This document shows, one piece after another, positions 26,336 to 34,975 of a stretch of DNA of 64,000 nt. The stretch's first letter is position 1; each line of letters starts with the position of its first letter. The position numbers were made by a program, and so were the translations under genes. The stretch covers positions 309,381 through 373,380 of the forward strand of contig NZ_JAAFKD010000003.1 of assembly GCF_013299165.1 (NCBI RefSeq). The letters are read 5' to 3'. Below the pieces are notes generated by a model that saw only the letters and a program-made list of their open reading frames with translations, was not told where the DNA came from and did not search any database. The stretch comes from Microcoleus sp. bin38.metabat.b11b12b14.051. GTDB taxonomy: Bacteria; Cyanobacteriota; Cyanobacteriia; Cyanobacteriales; Microcoleaceae.

Positions 26336-28366
26336 TTATGCAGGCGTTTTGATGGAACACTGACTGCCTATTTGTTCTATTAAGATTTCTTCAATGCGGA
26401 CGCCGCGCTTGATTTTGACATTCTGAAGATAGTCGATCGGGTCGTCTAGATTAAAGACTGTGCCGTCAAATAGTTCGATCGTCCGGCGAGCTCTGGCGAT
26501 ATCCGGCAAACCCAACTCGCGCACTGCTTGACCGAACACATCGGGCCGCAAAACTCGATCGACCACTTCCACCCAGTTTTTCGGGAACGGAATCAGTCCC
26601 CAGCGGGCCATCTGCGCCATTACCCACACCATTTCTAGGCGGTCTGGACAATTGGTTTTATCAACATAGAACTGGTTGAAATTGTAGAGCATTTCGGGCT
26701 GTGCCTCGGTACCAGAGTTGTACGGGTCGAGGAACCCCGGACGGATGTCTTTTGGATCGGCGCCGATGTATTGTTCTTGGCAAATCAATTGTAGGATTTC
26801 TTCGCGGTTGCGGCGATCGTCGCAGTATTCGCAGGCTTCCAAAAGCGCTTTGACGAGGGCGACGTGGGTTTTAGGATATTTCTGAGCCCAATCTTCGCTA
26901 ACGCCGAGAACTTTTTCGATGTGTCCGGGCAGAATATCGAGGGAACGGGCCATGACAAAACCCGTACCGTCGTTGACCGCCTTGGAGTTCCAAGGGTCGC
27001 CGGCACAGTAGCCGTCAATGTTGCCTGCTTTTAAATTCGATACCATCTGCGGGGGCGGAAGCATGGTCAACGCCACATCTATGTCGGGGTCAATACCGCC
27101 GGCGGCCAGCCAGTAGCGGAACAGCAGATTGTGCATGGAGGCGGAGTGTACCATGCCCAAGGTATGACCTCGATCGGGAGTTTTGGCGATCGCAGCTTTG
27201 AAATCCTTTAAGGTGCGAATGCCTTTGTCGTAAAGGTGTTTCCCGAAAATAATCGAGTTACCGTTGCGGGACAGGGTTAAGGCGCTGTTGACAGGAACGG
27301 GGGCTTCGCCGTCCAAGCCCAACAGCATGGCGATCGGCATTCCTGCAACCATTTGCGCCGCATCGAGCCTTCCTTGGGCGATACCTTTAGCAATTTCTTT
27401 CCAGCTAGGTTCGCGGCTGAGGGTGACTTCTTCTAAACCGTGGGCTTTAAAAAATCCTTTTTCTTTTGCTACGACTAAGGGTGCACAGTCGGTGAGGGGA
27501 ACAAAGCCGATGTCGAGATTGACTTTTTCCAGGCCGTTGCGGGCGATAACTACGGCTGGGGCTTGTTGTTTTGCCCGACGCTGTTTCACGCGTTTTTGTT
27601 GGTTGAGGAAGTAAACCATTTCGTTACGCAGGGCGTAGTAACTCGGATGGTTGACCACTTCCATGCGCTTGCGGGGGCGGGGAATGTCCACTTCGAGGAT
27701 TTGTCCGATTTGCGCTTCCGGGCCGTTGGTGAGCATCACGATGCGATCGCTCAGCAACAAAGCTTCATCCACGTCGTGAGTTACCATCACGCTGGTCACT
27801 TTGCTTTCTTCGCAAATGTTCATCAATTGGTCTTGCAAACCACCGCGAGTTAAAGCATCGAGGGCCCCGAAAGGTTCATCTAATAGCAGCAATTTTGGGC
27901 GGATAGCTAGGGCGCGGGCGATCGCAACTCTTTGTTTCATCCCCCCAGAAATTTCGCCCGGACGTTTGTTTGCTGCTGCCCCGAGTCCCACCAATTTAAT
28001 ATGGTATTCGATTACCAACTCGCGATCTTCTTGAGAGTTACCGCTGTAAATTTCATCGACTGCTAGAGCAATATTTTCGCGAACAGTCAGCCAAGGTAGC
28101 AGCGAGTAATTTTGAAATACCACCATTCTGTCCGGGCCTGGATCGCGGACTTCACGCCCTTCTAAAGTAATCCCGCCCTGACTTGCTGTGTCCAGCCCGG
28201 CGATAATATTTAGCAGTGTAGATTTGCCACAACCAGAGTGTCCAATTAAGGTGATAAATTCTCCCTTTTTTATTTTAAGTTCGATATTTTTGAGGGCGAT
28301 ATATTGCTCACCATTCGGCAAGTTAAATACGCGGTCTACGTGGTCTACTTCAATAAGGATTGACAT
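26336..28366 (-). CDS. nrtC: Nitrate ABC transporter ATPase NrtC with NrtA-like domain
   Basis: 676 residues, the normal NrtC architecture. Residues ~1-255 are an ABC ATPase (GHSGCGKST, ISGGMKQR, LLLLDEPFGALD, THDVDEA). From ~285 to the end is a domain homologous to the solute-binding protein NrtA (DIGFVPLTDCAPLVVAKEKG, HNLLFRYWLAAGGIDPD, GDPWNSKAV). In cyanobacteria this C-terminal domain is a regulatory module needed for ammonium-triggered inhibition of uptake. It acts with NrtA, NrtB and NrtD at the cytoplasmic membrane. 105 bp separate it from nrtD. Confidence 0.96.
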   Translation of the reverse strand: MSILIEVDHVDRVFNLPNGEQYIALKNIELKIKKGEFITLIGHSGCGKSTLLNIIAGLDTASQGGITLEGREVRDPGPDRMVVFQNYSLLPWLTVRENIALAVDEIYSGNSQEDRELVIEYHIKLVGLGAAANKRPGEISGGMKQRVAIARALAIRPKLLLLDEPFGALDALTRGGLQDQLMNICEESKVTSVMVTHDVDEALLLSDRIVMLTNGPEAQIGQILEVDIPRPRKRMEVVNHPSYYALRNEMVYFLNQQKRVKQRRAKQQAPAVVIARNGLEKVNLDIGFVPLTDCAPLVVAKEKGFFKAHGLEEVTLSREPSWKEIAKGIAQGRLDAAQMVAGMPIAMLLGLDGEAPVPVNSALTLSRNGNSIIFGKHLYDKGIRTLKDFKAAIAKTPDRGHTLGMVHSASMHNLLFRYWLAAGGIDPDIDVALTMLPPPQMVSNLKAGNIDGYCAGDPWNSKAVNDGTGFVMARSLDILPGHIEKVLGVSEDWAQKYPKTHVALVKALLEACEYCDDRRNREEILQLICQEQYIGADPKDIRPGFLDPYNSGTEAQPEMLYNFNQFYVDKTNCPDRLEMVWVMAQMARWGLIPFPKNWVEVVDRVLRPDVFGQAVRELGLPDIARARRTIELFDGTVFNLDDPIDYLQNVKIKRGVRIEEILIEQIGSQCSIKTPA

Positions 28367-28407
28367 GATTATTTTGGGTTAGTTTGTATTTTGTAGATGC
28401 TGATTAT

Positions 28408-28603
28408 TAATTGGGCATTGGGCATTGGGCATTGGGAAGAAGGCCCGCGCAGGGCATTGGCCCGCGCAGAGCATTGGGCATTGGCCAAACAGGGCATTAA
28501 TTTACAACTAATTTCTAGCAGTTTGTAGTTGGCAACCATTCCCCATTCCCCATTCGCCATTCGCCATGCCCTATGCCCTATGCCCTATGCCCTATGCCCT
28601 ATG
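28408..28603. repeat. Heptamer repeats between nrtC and nrtB
   Basis: (GGGCATT)n-type units at ~28410-28500, with an interspersed GAAGGCCCGCGCA segment, and five perfect CCCTATG copies at 28569-28603. The latter is the same heptamer as at 7319-7416. The nrtC-nrtB spacer is 245 bp, mostly repeat. Confidence 0.85.
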
Positions 28604-28611
28604 CCAAAATC

Positions 28612-29481
28612 TTATTTTTGTTCTTCAGGAACAACTTTGGAAGCGATGAAACCAACCAGTCTGTCTAGAATCAAACCGACGATTCCTACATAAAGCACTG
28701 CCAGAATCACGGCGCTGAGTCGAGAACTGTTGTAAGCGTCCCAGATGAAGAAGCCGATACCGACACCGCCGACTAACATTTCCGCAGCCACAATCGCCAG
28801 CCAAGACAAACCGATACCAATTCTCAAGCCTGTGAAGATGTAAGGAACTGAAGACGGTAGCAGGATTTTCCAGAAGTATTTTTGGTTGGGGAGGCGCAAG
28901 ACGCGGGCGACGTTTCTGTAATCTTGGGGTATTTGTTGGACGCCTACTGTGGTGTTAATCAGAATCGGCCAGATTGCTGTAATCAAGATTACGAAAAGCG
29001 CTGAAACTTCGTTAGCCTTCACCCCCAATCCTTCAAAGGGATTGAACTGTTGAAATACTGCCAGGGCGATCGGCAGCCAAGCCAGGGGCGGGATTGTTCT
29101 GAATACTTGAAACAGCGGATCTAAAGCATCGAACATTAAAGAGTTGGTACCGATTAATATTCCTAAACCAATGCCGAGAACTGCTGCGAGAGTAAAGCCG
29201 ATCGCCACACGCTGCAAGCTGGCCGCCAGTTGCCAAAATAAGCCTTTGTCTGTGCCACCGTTATCGAAGAACGGATCGATAATGTACTTCCAGCTTTCTT
29301 GGACGGCTTTAATCGGGCCGGGTAAGGTGGATGTCGGGTCGTGGCAGAGGATTTGCCAAACTACGAGCAGAACTGTGATCGCAACTAACGGGCGGAGAAT
29401 TTTTTTGCGGTTTTTTTGAACCAGATCCAGCACAAAATTTGCTGGATTTTTACTTTTAGAAACAGAAAGATTTGTTGCCAT
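28612..29481 (-). CDS. nrtB: Nitrate ABC transporter permease NrtB
   Basis: 289 residues, an integral membrane permease of the BPD_transp_1 type. Hydrophobic segments are visible at ~32-48, ~95-115, ~135-150, ~165-185, ~225-245 and ~260-280. The cytoplasmic EAA loop that contacts the ATPases is around DYRNVARVLRLPNQKYFWKI with LPSSVPYIFTGLRIGIG following. It forms the nitrate/nitrite channel with NrtC and NrtD. The ATG at 29481 is the first good start. A stem-loop separates it from nrtA. Confidence 0.96.
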   Translation of the reverse strand: MATNLSVSKSKNPANFVLDLVQKNRKKILRPLVAITVLLVVWQILCHDPTSTLPGPIKAVQESWKYIIDPFFDNGGTDKGLFWQLAASLQRVAIGFTLAAVLGIGLGILIGTNSLMFDALDPLFQVFRTIPPLAWLPIALAVFQQFNPFEGLGVKANEVSALFVILITAIWPILINTTVGVQQIPQDYRNVARVLRLPNQKYFWKILLPSSVPYIFTGLRIGIGLSWLAIVAAEMLVGGVGIGFFIWDAYNSSRLSAVILAVLYVGIVGLILDRLVGFIASKVVPEEQK

Positions 29482-29644
29482 TTGTCTATTTGCTGTGAGT
29501 AATTATGAGTGAATGGATAATTGCTTATAGATGCCTTGACCTAATTTTAATAAGTACGAAACTTAAGATTTTAGAATAACCTGCTAATTTTCCGGCTTCT
29601 CATAAATCACAAATTCCGAACCGTAAATCACAAATCGATTTACT

Positions 29645-29680
29645 TGCTAATGGTTAATATCAAGCCGTTAACCATTAGCA
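29645..29680 (-). promoter_or_regulatory. Intra-operon stem-loop between nrtA and nrtB
   Basis: A perfect 13-bp inverted repeat, TGCTAATGGTTAA (29645-29657) with TTAACCATTAGCA (29668-29680), lies 15 bp after the nrtA stop. There is no T-run. Its place fits an RNA-stability or partial-termination hairpin that would leave the binding-protein message in excess; this function is inferred. Confidence 0.6.
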
Positions 29681-29695
29681 CTGTTTACTTTGCGA

Positions 29696-31030
29696 TTAGG
29701 CTTTTTTGATTACCAGAGCCTTCAGATATTCTTCGGGTTTTTCTGGGTCAAACTTCACGCCGTCAAAGAAGGTTTCGACGCCGCGAGAAGTGGTAGCAGG
29801 AATTTGGGCAGCGGGAACGCCAAGTGCTGTCGCTGCTGCTTTCCAAATATCTTCGCGGTTAACTTTATCAACCGTGGCTTTGATGTCGGTAGTTGCCGGC
29901 ATATAACCCCAGCGAATATTTTCTGTGATGAACCAAGCATCGTGGCTCTTGTAGGGATAAGACGCATTGTCAGCCCAGAATTTCATGGCTAATGCACTTG
30001 CAGGTTCAACGCGGCCGGTACCGTAGTCAATTTGACCTTTAGCGCGACCGATAATATCTGCGACGGGTACTTTTAACCACTTATCTTGAGAGATGATTTG
30101 GCACATCTCGTCTTTGTTTTCTGGCTTGTCGCACCACTGCTGGGCTTCCAGTACGGCCATGGTAATTGCTTTAGTAGCTTTAGGATTTTTGGCAACCCAA
30201 TCTGCTCTTAAAGTTAAGGCTTTTTCTGGATGGTCTTTCCAAAGTTCTCCAGTTACTAAGGCGGTGTATCCTACCTTTTGAGCAACGAGCTGGGCATTCC
30301 AAGGTTCGCCGACGCAAAAGGCTTCCATGCTGCCGGATTTCATGTTAGCTACCATTTGGGGTGGCGGTACAGGAATGACGGAAACTTCTGTATTCGGATC
30401 GATGCCGCCGGCTGCTAACCAATAGCGCATCCAAAGGTCGTGGGTGCCGCCGGGAAAGGTAATAGCAACTTTCTGATTGGCGAGGGCTGCTTTGAGTGGT
30501 TTGCTGTCTGTACCTACTTTTAAATCTAAGTATTTTTTGCTGACGGAAATGCCCTGACCGTTAGTATTTAAACGGGCGACAATGTTCATCGGCACTGGTT
30601 GGTTGCCTTTGGTAATTGTGCCTAATGTCATTTGGTAAGGCATGGGAGATAAGATGTGACCTCCGTCAATCCCGCCTTTTTCAGAACCGAGTTCTAAGTT
30701 GTCGCGAGTAACTGGCCAAGATGCTTGTTTGAGGATTTGTACGTCTTTCATGCCGTACTTGGCAAACAACCCTTTTTCTTGGGCGATGATTAAGGGTGCT
30801 GAGTCGGTGAGGGCGATGAATCCGAGTTTGGCTGTGGTAACTTCGGGGGCGTCGGCTGGGTTGATGTTGACTGCTGGGGCGGCGCTGGGTGAGGCTGCAC
30901 CGGCTGCGGGGCTGGAGGTGGGGCTGCCGCTAGAAGTGCTGGAACCTGAACTGCAACCGTGGGCGAGGAGGGTGCCTGCTGCTGTGGCGCCGGCGGTGAT
31001 GATGAATTTTCTTCTGGAAAGGTTGCTCAT
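29696..31030 (-). CDS. nrtA: Nitrate-binding lipoprotein NrtA
   Basis: 444 residues from the ATG at 31030 (MSNLSRRKFIITAGATAAG); in-frame sequence upstream adds 33 residues with no signal character. The N-terminus has twin arginines and a lipobox-like LLAHGC, followed by a Ser/Pro/Ala-rich linker, as in known membrane-tethered NrtA. The solute-binding domain contains LGFIALTDSAPLIIAQEKGL, GTHDLWMRYWLAAGGIDP and VGEPWNAQLV. NrtA captures nitrate and nitrite with high affinity at the outer face of the cytoplasmic membrane. The closest homologous sequence in the window is the C-terminal half of NrtC. Confidence 0.96.
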   Translation of the reverse strand: MSNLSRRKFIITAGATAAGTLLAHGCSSGSSTSSGSPTSSPAAGAASPSAAPAVNINPADAPEVTTAKLGFIALTDSAPLIIAQEKGLFAKYGMKDVQILKQASWPVTRDNLELGSEKGGIDGGHILSPMPYQMTLGTITKGNQPVPMNIVARLNTNGQGISVSKKYLDLKVGTDSKPLKAALANQKVAITFPGGTHDLWMRYWLAAGGIDPNTEVSVIPVPPPQMVANMKSGSMEAFCVGEPWNAQLVAQKVGYTALVTGELWKDHPEKALTLRADWVAKNPKATKAITMAVLEAQQWCDKPENKDEMCQIISQDKWLKVPVADIIGRAKGQIDYGTGRVEPASALAMKFWADNASYPYKSHDAWFITENIRWGYMPATTDIKATVDKVNREDIWKAAATALGVPAAQIPATTSRGVETFFDGVKFDPEKPEEYLKALVIKKA

Positions 31031-31211
31031 TTGTCTTGAATTATTGGTGTACTTTAAGATACGAGAAATGTGAGATGCCAGATGTGAGATGGCTTGACGA
31101 CCTTGGCAATGACATAATTGTGTTCGCAATGAGAGGATATCATTCGCGATGACATAATTTTGTTCGCAATGACATAGTTCTGTTGGCCGCCTCGCATCTC
31201 ACATTGTGATT
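31031..31211. other. nirA-nrtA intergenic region
   Basis: 181 bp with three loose repeats around TTCGCAATGACATAATT (31100-31175) and a GTAN8TAC match at 31049-31062 too close to the nrtA start to serve as a usual activator site. Confidence 0.5.
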
Positions 31212-33086
31212 TTAGGCGTCGATCGACACTTTGCCGATCGCCCGCGCGCTACAAGCTAAGATAAACCCTGGTTCAATATCGCTCAGCGCGTCGAGTTTTC
31301 CGTCGTAGGCGACATCGCCTTCTAGGAGTTGCTGCTTGCAGGTGCCGCAGGTTCCCGATCGGCAACTGCTGTCGAGTTCGATTCCGGCGCGATCGGCAAC
31401 GTCGAGAATGAACTCATCTTCGCTGCAAGCAACTGTTTTGCCCGATCGAGCGAAAATGACAGTAGATGTCTGAGGTTTGGCCACCAGAGCCGTTTCGTCC
31501 CTCTCAACCGTCAGTTGCAGTTGCCTGTTGAGGGCAGCCACATCTCCTTGAGCTTGATTGGGAACAGCCCCAAACTTATCAATTAACAGTTGATGCAGCA
31601 CGGGTTTGAGGTCTTCGCAAGGAATGCTCTTTTGGACGCAAGTACCCAAATGAGCATCTTTGCCAACAGTTCCTCCCATGTAGATGTCCACACCTTCGAG
31701 GGTTTTGCCGTTCTTGCGAACTTTTGTGCCCATCAAACCGATGTCCGCTACTTGGGGTTGAGCGCAAGAATTGGGGCAACCAGTCCAGTGAATTCTGACC
31801 GGTTTGGGAACGGACAGTTCGGCTTCCAGTTCCCGAATCATTGCTACAGAACGGGCTTTGGTTTCAATGAGGGCGAAGTTGCAAAACTTGGAGCCGGTGC
31901 AGGAAACCAAGGCGCGCATCAGGGGTGCGGGGTCGATGGAAAAACGCTGCAACAGCGGTTCTTTGACGAGCGATTCCAGCCGCGAGTCGGGAACGTTGGG
32001 AACAATGACGTTTTCTTCGACGGTGAGCCTGAGTTCGCCACTGCCGTAAACCTCGGCGATTCTGGCCAAATCGTACAAATCCGCTGCTTGCAAGCGTCCT
32101 ACAGGAACGTGCAACCCTACATAGTTGAGCCCTGATTGTTTTTGCGCGTAGATGCCGATGTGGTCGCGTTTGTCCCAGATAATTTCATCTTTGGCAGCGG
32201 CGGGGTGCAAAGTACGGCCTACTTGTTGTTCGACGGCGGTGCGGAATTGTTCGATGCCGAGTTCGTCAATCAACCACATCAAGCGCGATTTTTGGCGGTT
32301 TGCTCTCGGGCCTCGATCGCGATACACAGTTAAAATTGCTCTGCACAAATCCACAACATCGCTAGGACTAGCCCACACGTTGAGAGGAATTGCAGCTTCG
32401 CAGCGTTTGGCGGAAAAGAAACCGCCGACTAAAACGTTAAAGCCGATGTTGCCGTCTTGATAAGCGGGGATGAAGGCGATGTCGTTGATTTCGGCGTGGA
32501 CTGAGTTATCGCGGCAACCTGCGATCGCAATATTAAACTTTCTCGGCAAATTTGAAAACTCTGGGTTGCCTTCGCCGCTGTTGGTAATCATGTCTTGGAC
32601 TTGATTCGCCAATTCCCAAGTATCTATTAATTCGTCGGCGTCCAAACCTGCGACTGGGGAACCCGTGATGTTTCGCACGTTGTCCATGCCAGACTGAATG
32701 CTGGTCATCCCCGCTTCTTTGAGGCGGCGGAAGATATCGGGTACATCTTCGATGCGAATTCCGCGCAGTTGCAGGTTTTGTCTGGTGGTGATGTCGGCGC
32801 TGCCGTCGGAGCCGTAGCGCTGTACGATTTCTCCTAGAGTTCTAGTTTGATTGCTGGTAATGACGCCGTTGGGCAAGCGCAGCCGCATCATGAATTTCCC
32901 GGGAGTTACTGGCCGAAAGAAGATGCCGAGCCATTTGAGGCGGTGCTCGCGGTCTGTTTCGTCCATTGCTTCCCAGCCGATTTGGGCAAACTGGTCGAGT
33001 TCGGCTTTGAGTGCTAAGCCATCTTTTTCGGCTTTGAGTTTTTCAAACTTGTTCAAGCTGGCTTTGGGTTCTACTGTTTGGGTCAT
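31212..33086 (-). CDS. nirA: Ferredoxin-nitrite reductase NirA with fused [2Fe-2S] ferredoxin domain
   Basis: 624 residues; NirA reduces nitrite to ammonium with six electrons. Residues ~1-520 are the sirohaem/[4Fe-4S] reductase with ligands in CTGSKFC and TGCPNSC, and both ferrite-reductase-like half-domains. From ~535 a plant-type ferredoxin domain follows (SSCRSGTCGTCKQQLLEGDV ... ILACSA) with the CX4CX2C...C iron-sulphur pattern. This fusion is known from some filamentous cyanobacteria, such as Plectonema boryanum, and probably aids electron delivery. A GAGGGT Shine-Dalgarno lies ~7 nt before the ATG. First gene of the nitrate cluster, driven by two NtcA-type promoters. Confidence 0.97.
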   Translation of the reverse strand: MTQTVEPKASLNKFEKLKAEKDGLALKAELDQFAQIGWEAMDETDREHRLKWLGIFFRPVTPGKFMMRLRLPNGVITSNQTRTLGEIVQRYGSDGSADITTRQNLQLRGIRIEDVPDIFRRLKEAGMTSIQSGMDNVRNITGSPVAGLDADELIDTWELANQVQDMITNSGEGNPEFSNLPRKFNIAIAGCRDNSVHAEINDIAFIPAYQDGNIGFNVLVGGFFSAKRCEAAIPLNVWASPSDVVDLCRAILTVYRDRGPRANRQKSRLMWLIDELGIEQFRTAVEQQVGRTLHPAAAKDEIIWDKRDHIGIYAQKQSGLNYVGLHVPVGRLQAADLYDLARIAEVYGSGELRLTVEENVIVPNVPDSRLESLVKEPLLQRFSIDPAPLMRALVSCTGSKFCNFALIETKARSVAMIRELEAELSVPKPVRIHWTGCPNSCAQPQVADIGLMGTKVRKNGKTLEGVDIYMGGTVGKDAHLGTCVQKSIPCEDLKPVLHQLLIDKFGAVPNQAQGDVAALNRQLQLTVERDETALVAKPQTSTVIFARSGKTVACSEDEFILDVADRAGIELDSSCRSGTCGTCKQQLLEGDVAYDGKLDALSDIEPGFILACSARAIGKVSIDA

Positions 33087-33156
33087 TGATTTACCCTCGC
33101 TGCTGGTTTATTCCCTGAGATATTGACTTGGAGCATAAAATGTGTGTTTCCTGCTA

Positions 33157-33198
33157 ACCTTAATGAGCCTATGGATTTAAAACTGTATATTTAGTTAC
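33157..33198 (-). promoter_or_regulatory. NtcA-activated promoter of nirA, proximal
   Basis: On the minus strand, GTAACTAAATATAC (33198-33185) is a perfect GTAN8TAC box. It is followed after exactly 22 nt by TAAGGT (33162-33157), which fits the TAN3T -10 element. This is the canonical layout of nitrogen-control promoters in cyanobacteria. Start of transcription is predicted near 33150, ~64 nt before the nirA ATG. Confidence 0.75.
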
Positions 33199-33347
33199 TA
33201 GAACGACTTTCTTTTAAGCATGGTTGGTCTTCTATATATTTGAGCTTTTCTGGGCGCTGTCTCGAATGCCGCCAAACTATGTATGGTTATAGTTGCTACC
33301 GATGGTTTGATCGATCGCTGCGTTTCGATGCACCTTTGTTATGAACT

Positions 33348-33389
33348 AATGTAAAGCGCATGACCGTAAATATTCGTAGCTATTTTTAC
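33348..33389 (-). promoter_or_regulatory. NtcA-activated promoter of nirA, distal
   Basis: On the minus strand, GTAAAAATAGCTAC (33389-33376) is a perfect GTAN8TAC box, followed after exactly 22 nt by TACATT (33353-33348), a TAN3T -10. Predicted start near 33341 gives a ~255-nt leader that runs through the proximal promoter. Confidence 0.75.
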
Positions 33390-33697
33390 AAAATGTTGAG
33401 TTATATGATATTTTCGCATACTATCGATGCGTTTTATACATTGGAGATGCGTCAAAAGACATACAAAGTTGAAAAATCCCTATAAATCTTTAGATGTAGA
33501 AACCCAGATGGGGAAATTGGCAGCTCTGAGATAATACTGTGACGGCGATCGCAGACTGGAAGCGATGCCCGTCACACAATGATCTCCGTGGTATCACAGA
33601 GTTAGCCTGAAAACATCACCTTCTCTGCTATGCCAGCGTCACTCTTGATTTTTGGAGAACGAGAGATGATACAAGTATCGAATTCAGGGAACGTCTC
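33390..33697. other. Intergenic region between nirA promoters and 33698-33913
   Basis: About 300 bp. It contains one imperfect stem-loop at 33538-33576 (TGTGACGG paired with CCGTCACA, 13 of 15 positions). No clear promoter for the plus-strand gene was identified. Confidence 0.45.
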
Positions 33698-33913
33698 ATG
33701 TTTTTAGTTCAACTTATCCCCGGCGCTATTTCCGAAATACTTGCCTCTGTTACGGATACAGGGAGTTTGACTTTAGCCGATCGCTACGGCTTGATGGCGG
33801 CGGTTTTGGATGACTCTCTCGACGAGCAAGACAGACATTCGCTCAACCGCCTGCTGCGCTCCGTGATCAAGGGAAAAGTCAAGATCGTCAACGAACTCTC
33901 CGCGATGGGTTAA
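33698..33913 (+). CDS. Small conserved-looking protein divergent from nirA
   Basis: 71 residues, MFLVQLIPGAISEILASVTD at the N-terminus, then helical sequence with LTLADRYGLMAAVLDDSLDE and HSLNRLLRSVIKGKVKIVNEL. It is soluble, acidic and predicted all-helical, with no catalytic motif. It has the look of a real gene (good codon use and a clean ATG) and of cyanobacterial small hypotheticals, but I cannot name it. It is divergent from nirA with the NtcA promoters in between. A small NirA-binding regulator (NirP1) is known in cyanobacteria; whether this protein is related cannot be judged here. Confidence 0.65.
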   Translation: MFLVQLIPGAISEILASVTDTGSLTLADRYGLMAAVLDDSLDEQDRHSLNRLLRSVIKGKVKIVNELSAMG

Positions 33914-34165
33914 GAAGAATTCGGAAAAATTTGATTGGTGCAGTGCCACAGCTTGCAGAAACAACCGCCGCCCTCCTCATACCTGTAACTCAAGGTTCGA
34001 GGAAAAAACCTGTGTTTCAGTCGTTCCCAACACTTCATTTGTAGCAATGGTTTAGAGAAACCATATAATTTTGGGCGATCGGCATTTGAGGAATTTCAGG
34101 GCTAAAGCCCGATCGATATAACGTCATTATAGTGATTGAATAGGGCTGGAAATGAGAGACAATTT

Positions 34166-34605
34166 ATGAAAATTATTAATCAAACAATCGAAATAATCAC
34201 AAAATCAGGCATCGGAATTTATAACATAACGCCTCAATTTGTCCTGATTCTTGACAGCAGCGCCATAAAAAATGGACAATTCCTAGTATTTTCCAAACAC
34301 ACCACTACAGCTTTAGCAATCAATGAAAACGAAGAAAGATTGCTAGCAGACATCAAAGTATACCTGGCAAAGTTAGCGCCTCCTGACGACAAATACCTGC
34401 ACAACGACTTGCATTTAAGAATAGTTCCACTCTTAACGAACCGATCAACGCTCACTCTCACCTGATGGCAATGACACTCAGTACCAGCGAAGTAATTCCA
34501 GTTGCTGAAGGTAAATTAGCACTGGGGACTTGGCAATCTGTTTTATTTTTTGACTTAGACGGGCCGCGAAACAGAACTTTATTTATGCAAATTATGGGCG
34601 AATAG
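34166..34605 (+). pseudogene. YjbQ/UPF0047 family protein, frameshifted
   Basis: The first part (ATG 34166, MKIINQTIEIITKSGIGIYN, then FVLILDSSAIKNG, VFSKHTTTALAINENEERLL and HNDLHLR) and the second part in another frame (NEPINAHSHLMAMTLSTSEV, LALGTWQSVLFFDLDGPRNR to TAG 34605) together make one complete ~145-residue YjbQ protein. One base appears to be missing near 34430, where the first frame runs on to a premature TGA in the CTCACCTGA sequence at ~34465. All conserved YjbQ segments (the HTTTAL and the NAHSHL histidines, GTWQ) are present, so the break is recent or an assembly error. YjbQ proteins have been linked to thiamine phosphate synthase activity. Confidence 0.8.
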
Positions 34606-34668
34606 AATCAATTTTGGAAAAATGATTGTCGCAGCAGCGGGCATAAATTTTGTGACTGTCAGCACCTG

Positions 34669-34696
34669 AAAGCTTGTTGTGTAACAAGCTTTTTTA
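34669..34696 (+). terminator. Rho-independent terminator after yjbQ
   Basis: AAAGCTTGTT pairs with AACAAGCTTT across GTGT, followed by TTTT. Confidence 0.85.
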
Positions 34697-34789
34697 GAAA
34701 TGATATAACACCTCCATGTTCTAGCCCGGTACTGTTTCGGGTGTTAACGGCTGGTGGTAGCTGTTCGCCGTTTCTCAGTACGGGTGCCA

Positions 34790-34975
34790 ATGATTAGCGA
34801 TGCTTTGGGTGATGCTGCGGTAGTTTTATTTGCTAGTTTGTTCGCAGGTTTATTCAAGCAAGCTGGGGTTTTGTTGAGTAAACCAGTGTGGGTGATGGGT
34901 TTGGGTAATCTTGTGCTGGTTGTGGCGGGAGTTTCTTATTTAGTTACCATGCGTGACAAATTGTTGCTACACTGA
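34790..34975 (+). CDS. Small membrane protein, possibly a fragment
   Basis: 61 residues from the ATG at 34790 (MISDALGDAAVVLFASLFAG); the frame is open for 12 residues further upstream. Two hydrophobic helices are predicted (AAVVLFASLFAGLFKQAGVL and VWVMGLGNLVLVVAGVSYLV), ending in MRDKLLLH. No family is recognised. It may be the tail of a decayed larger membrane protein. There is no obvious ribosome-binding site. Confidence 0.35.
   Translation: MISDALGDAAVVLFASLFAGLFKQAGVLLSKPVWVMGLGNLVLVVAGVSYLVTMRDKLLLH

Noticed and set aside
31049-31062. GTACTTTAAGATAC, a GTAN8TAC match before nrtA
   Set aside because: It lies only ~19 bp upstream of the nrtA ATG, and no TAN3T follows at ~22 nt. About 16 such boxes are expected by chance in 64 kb.
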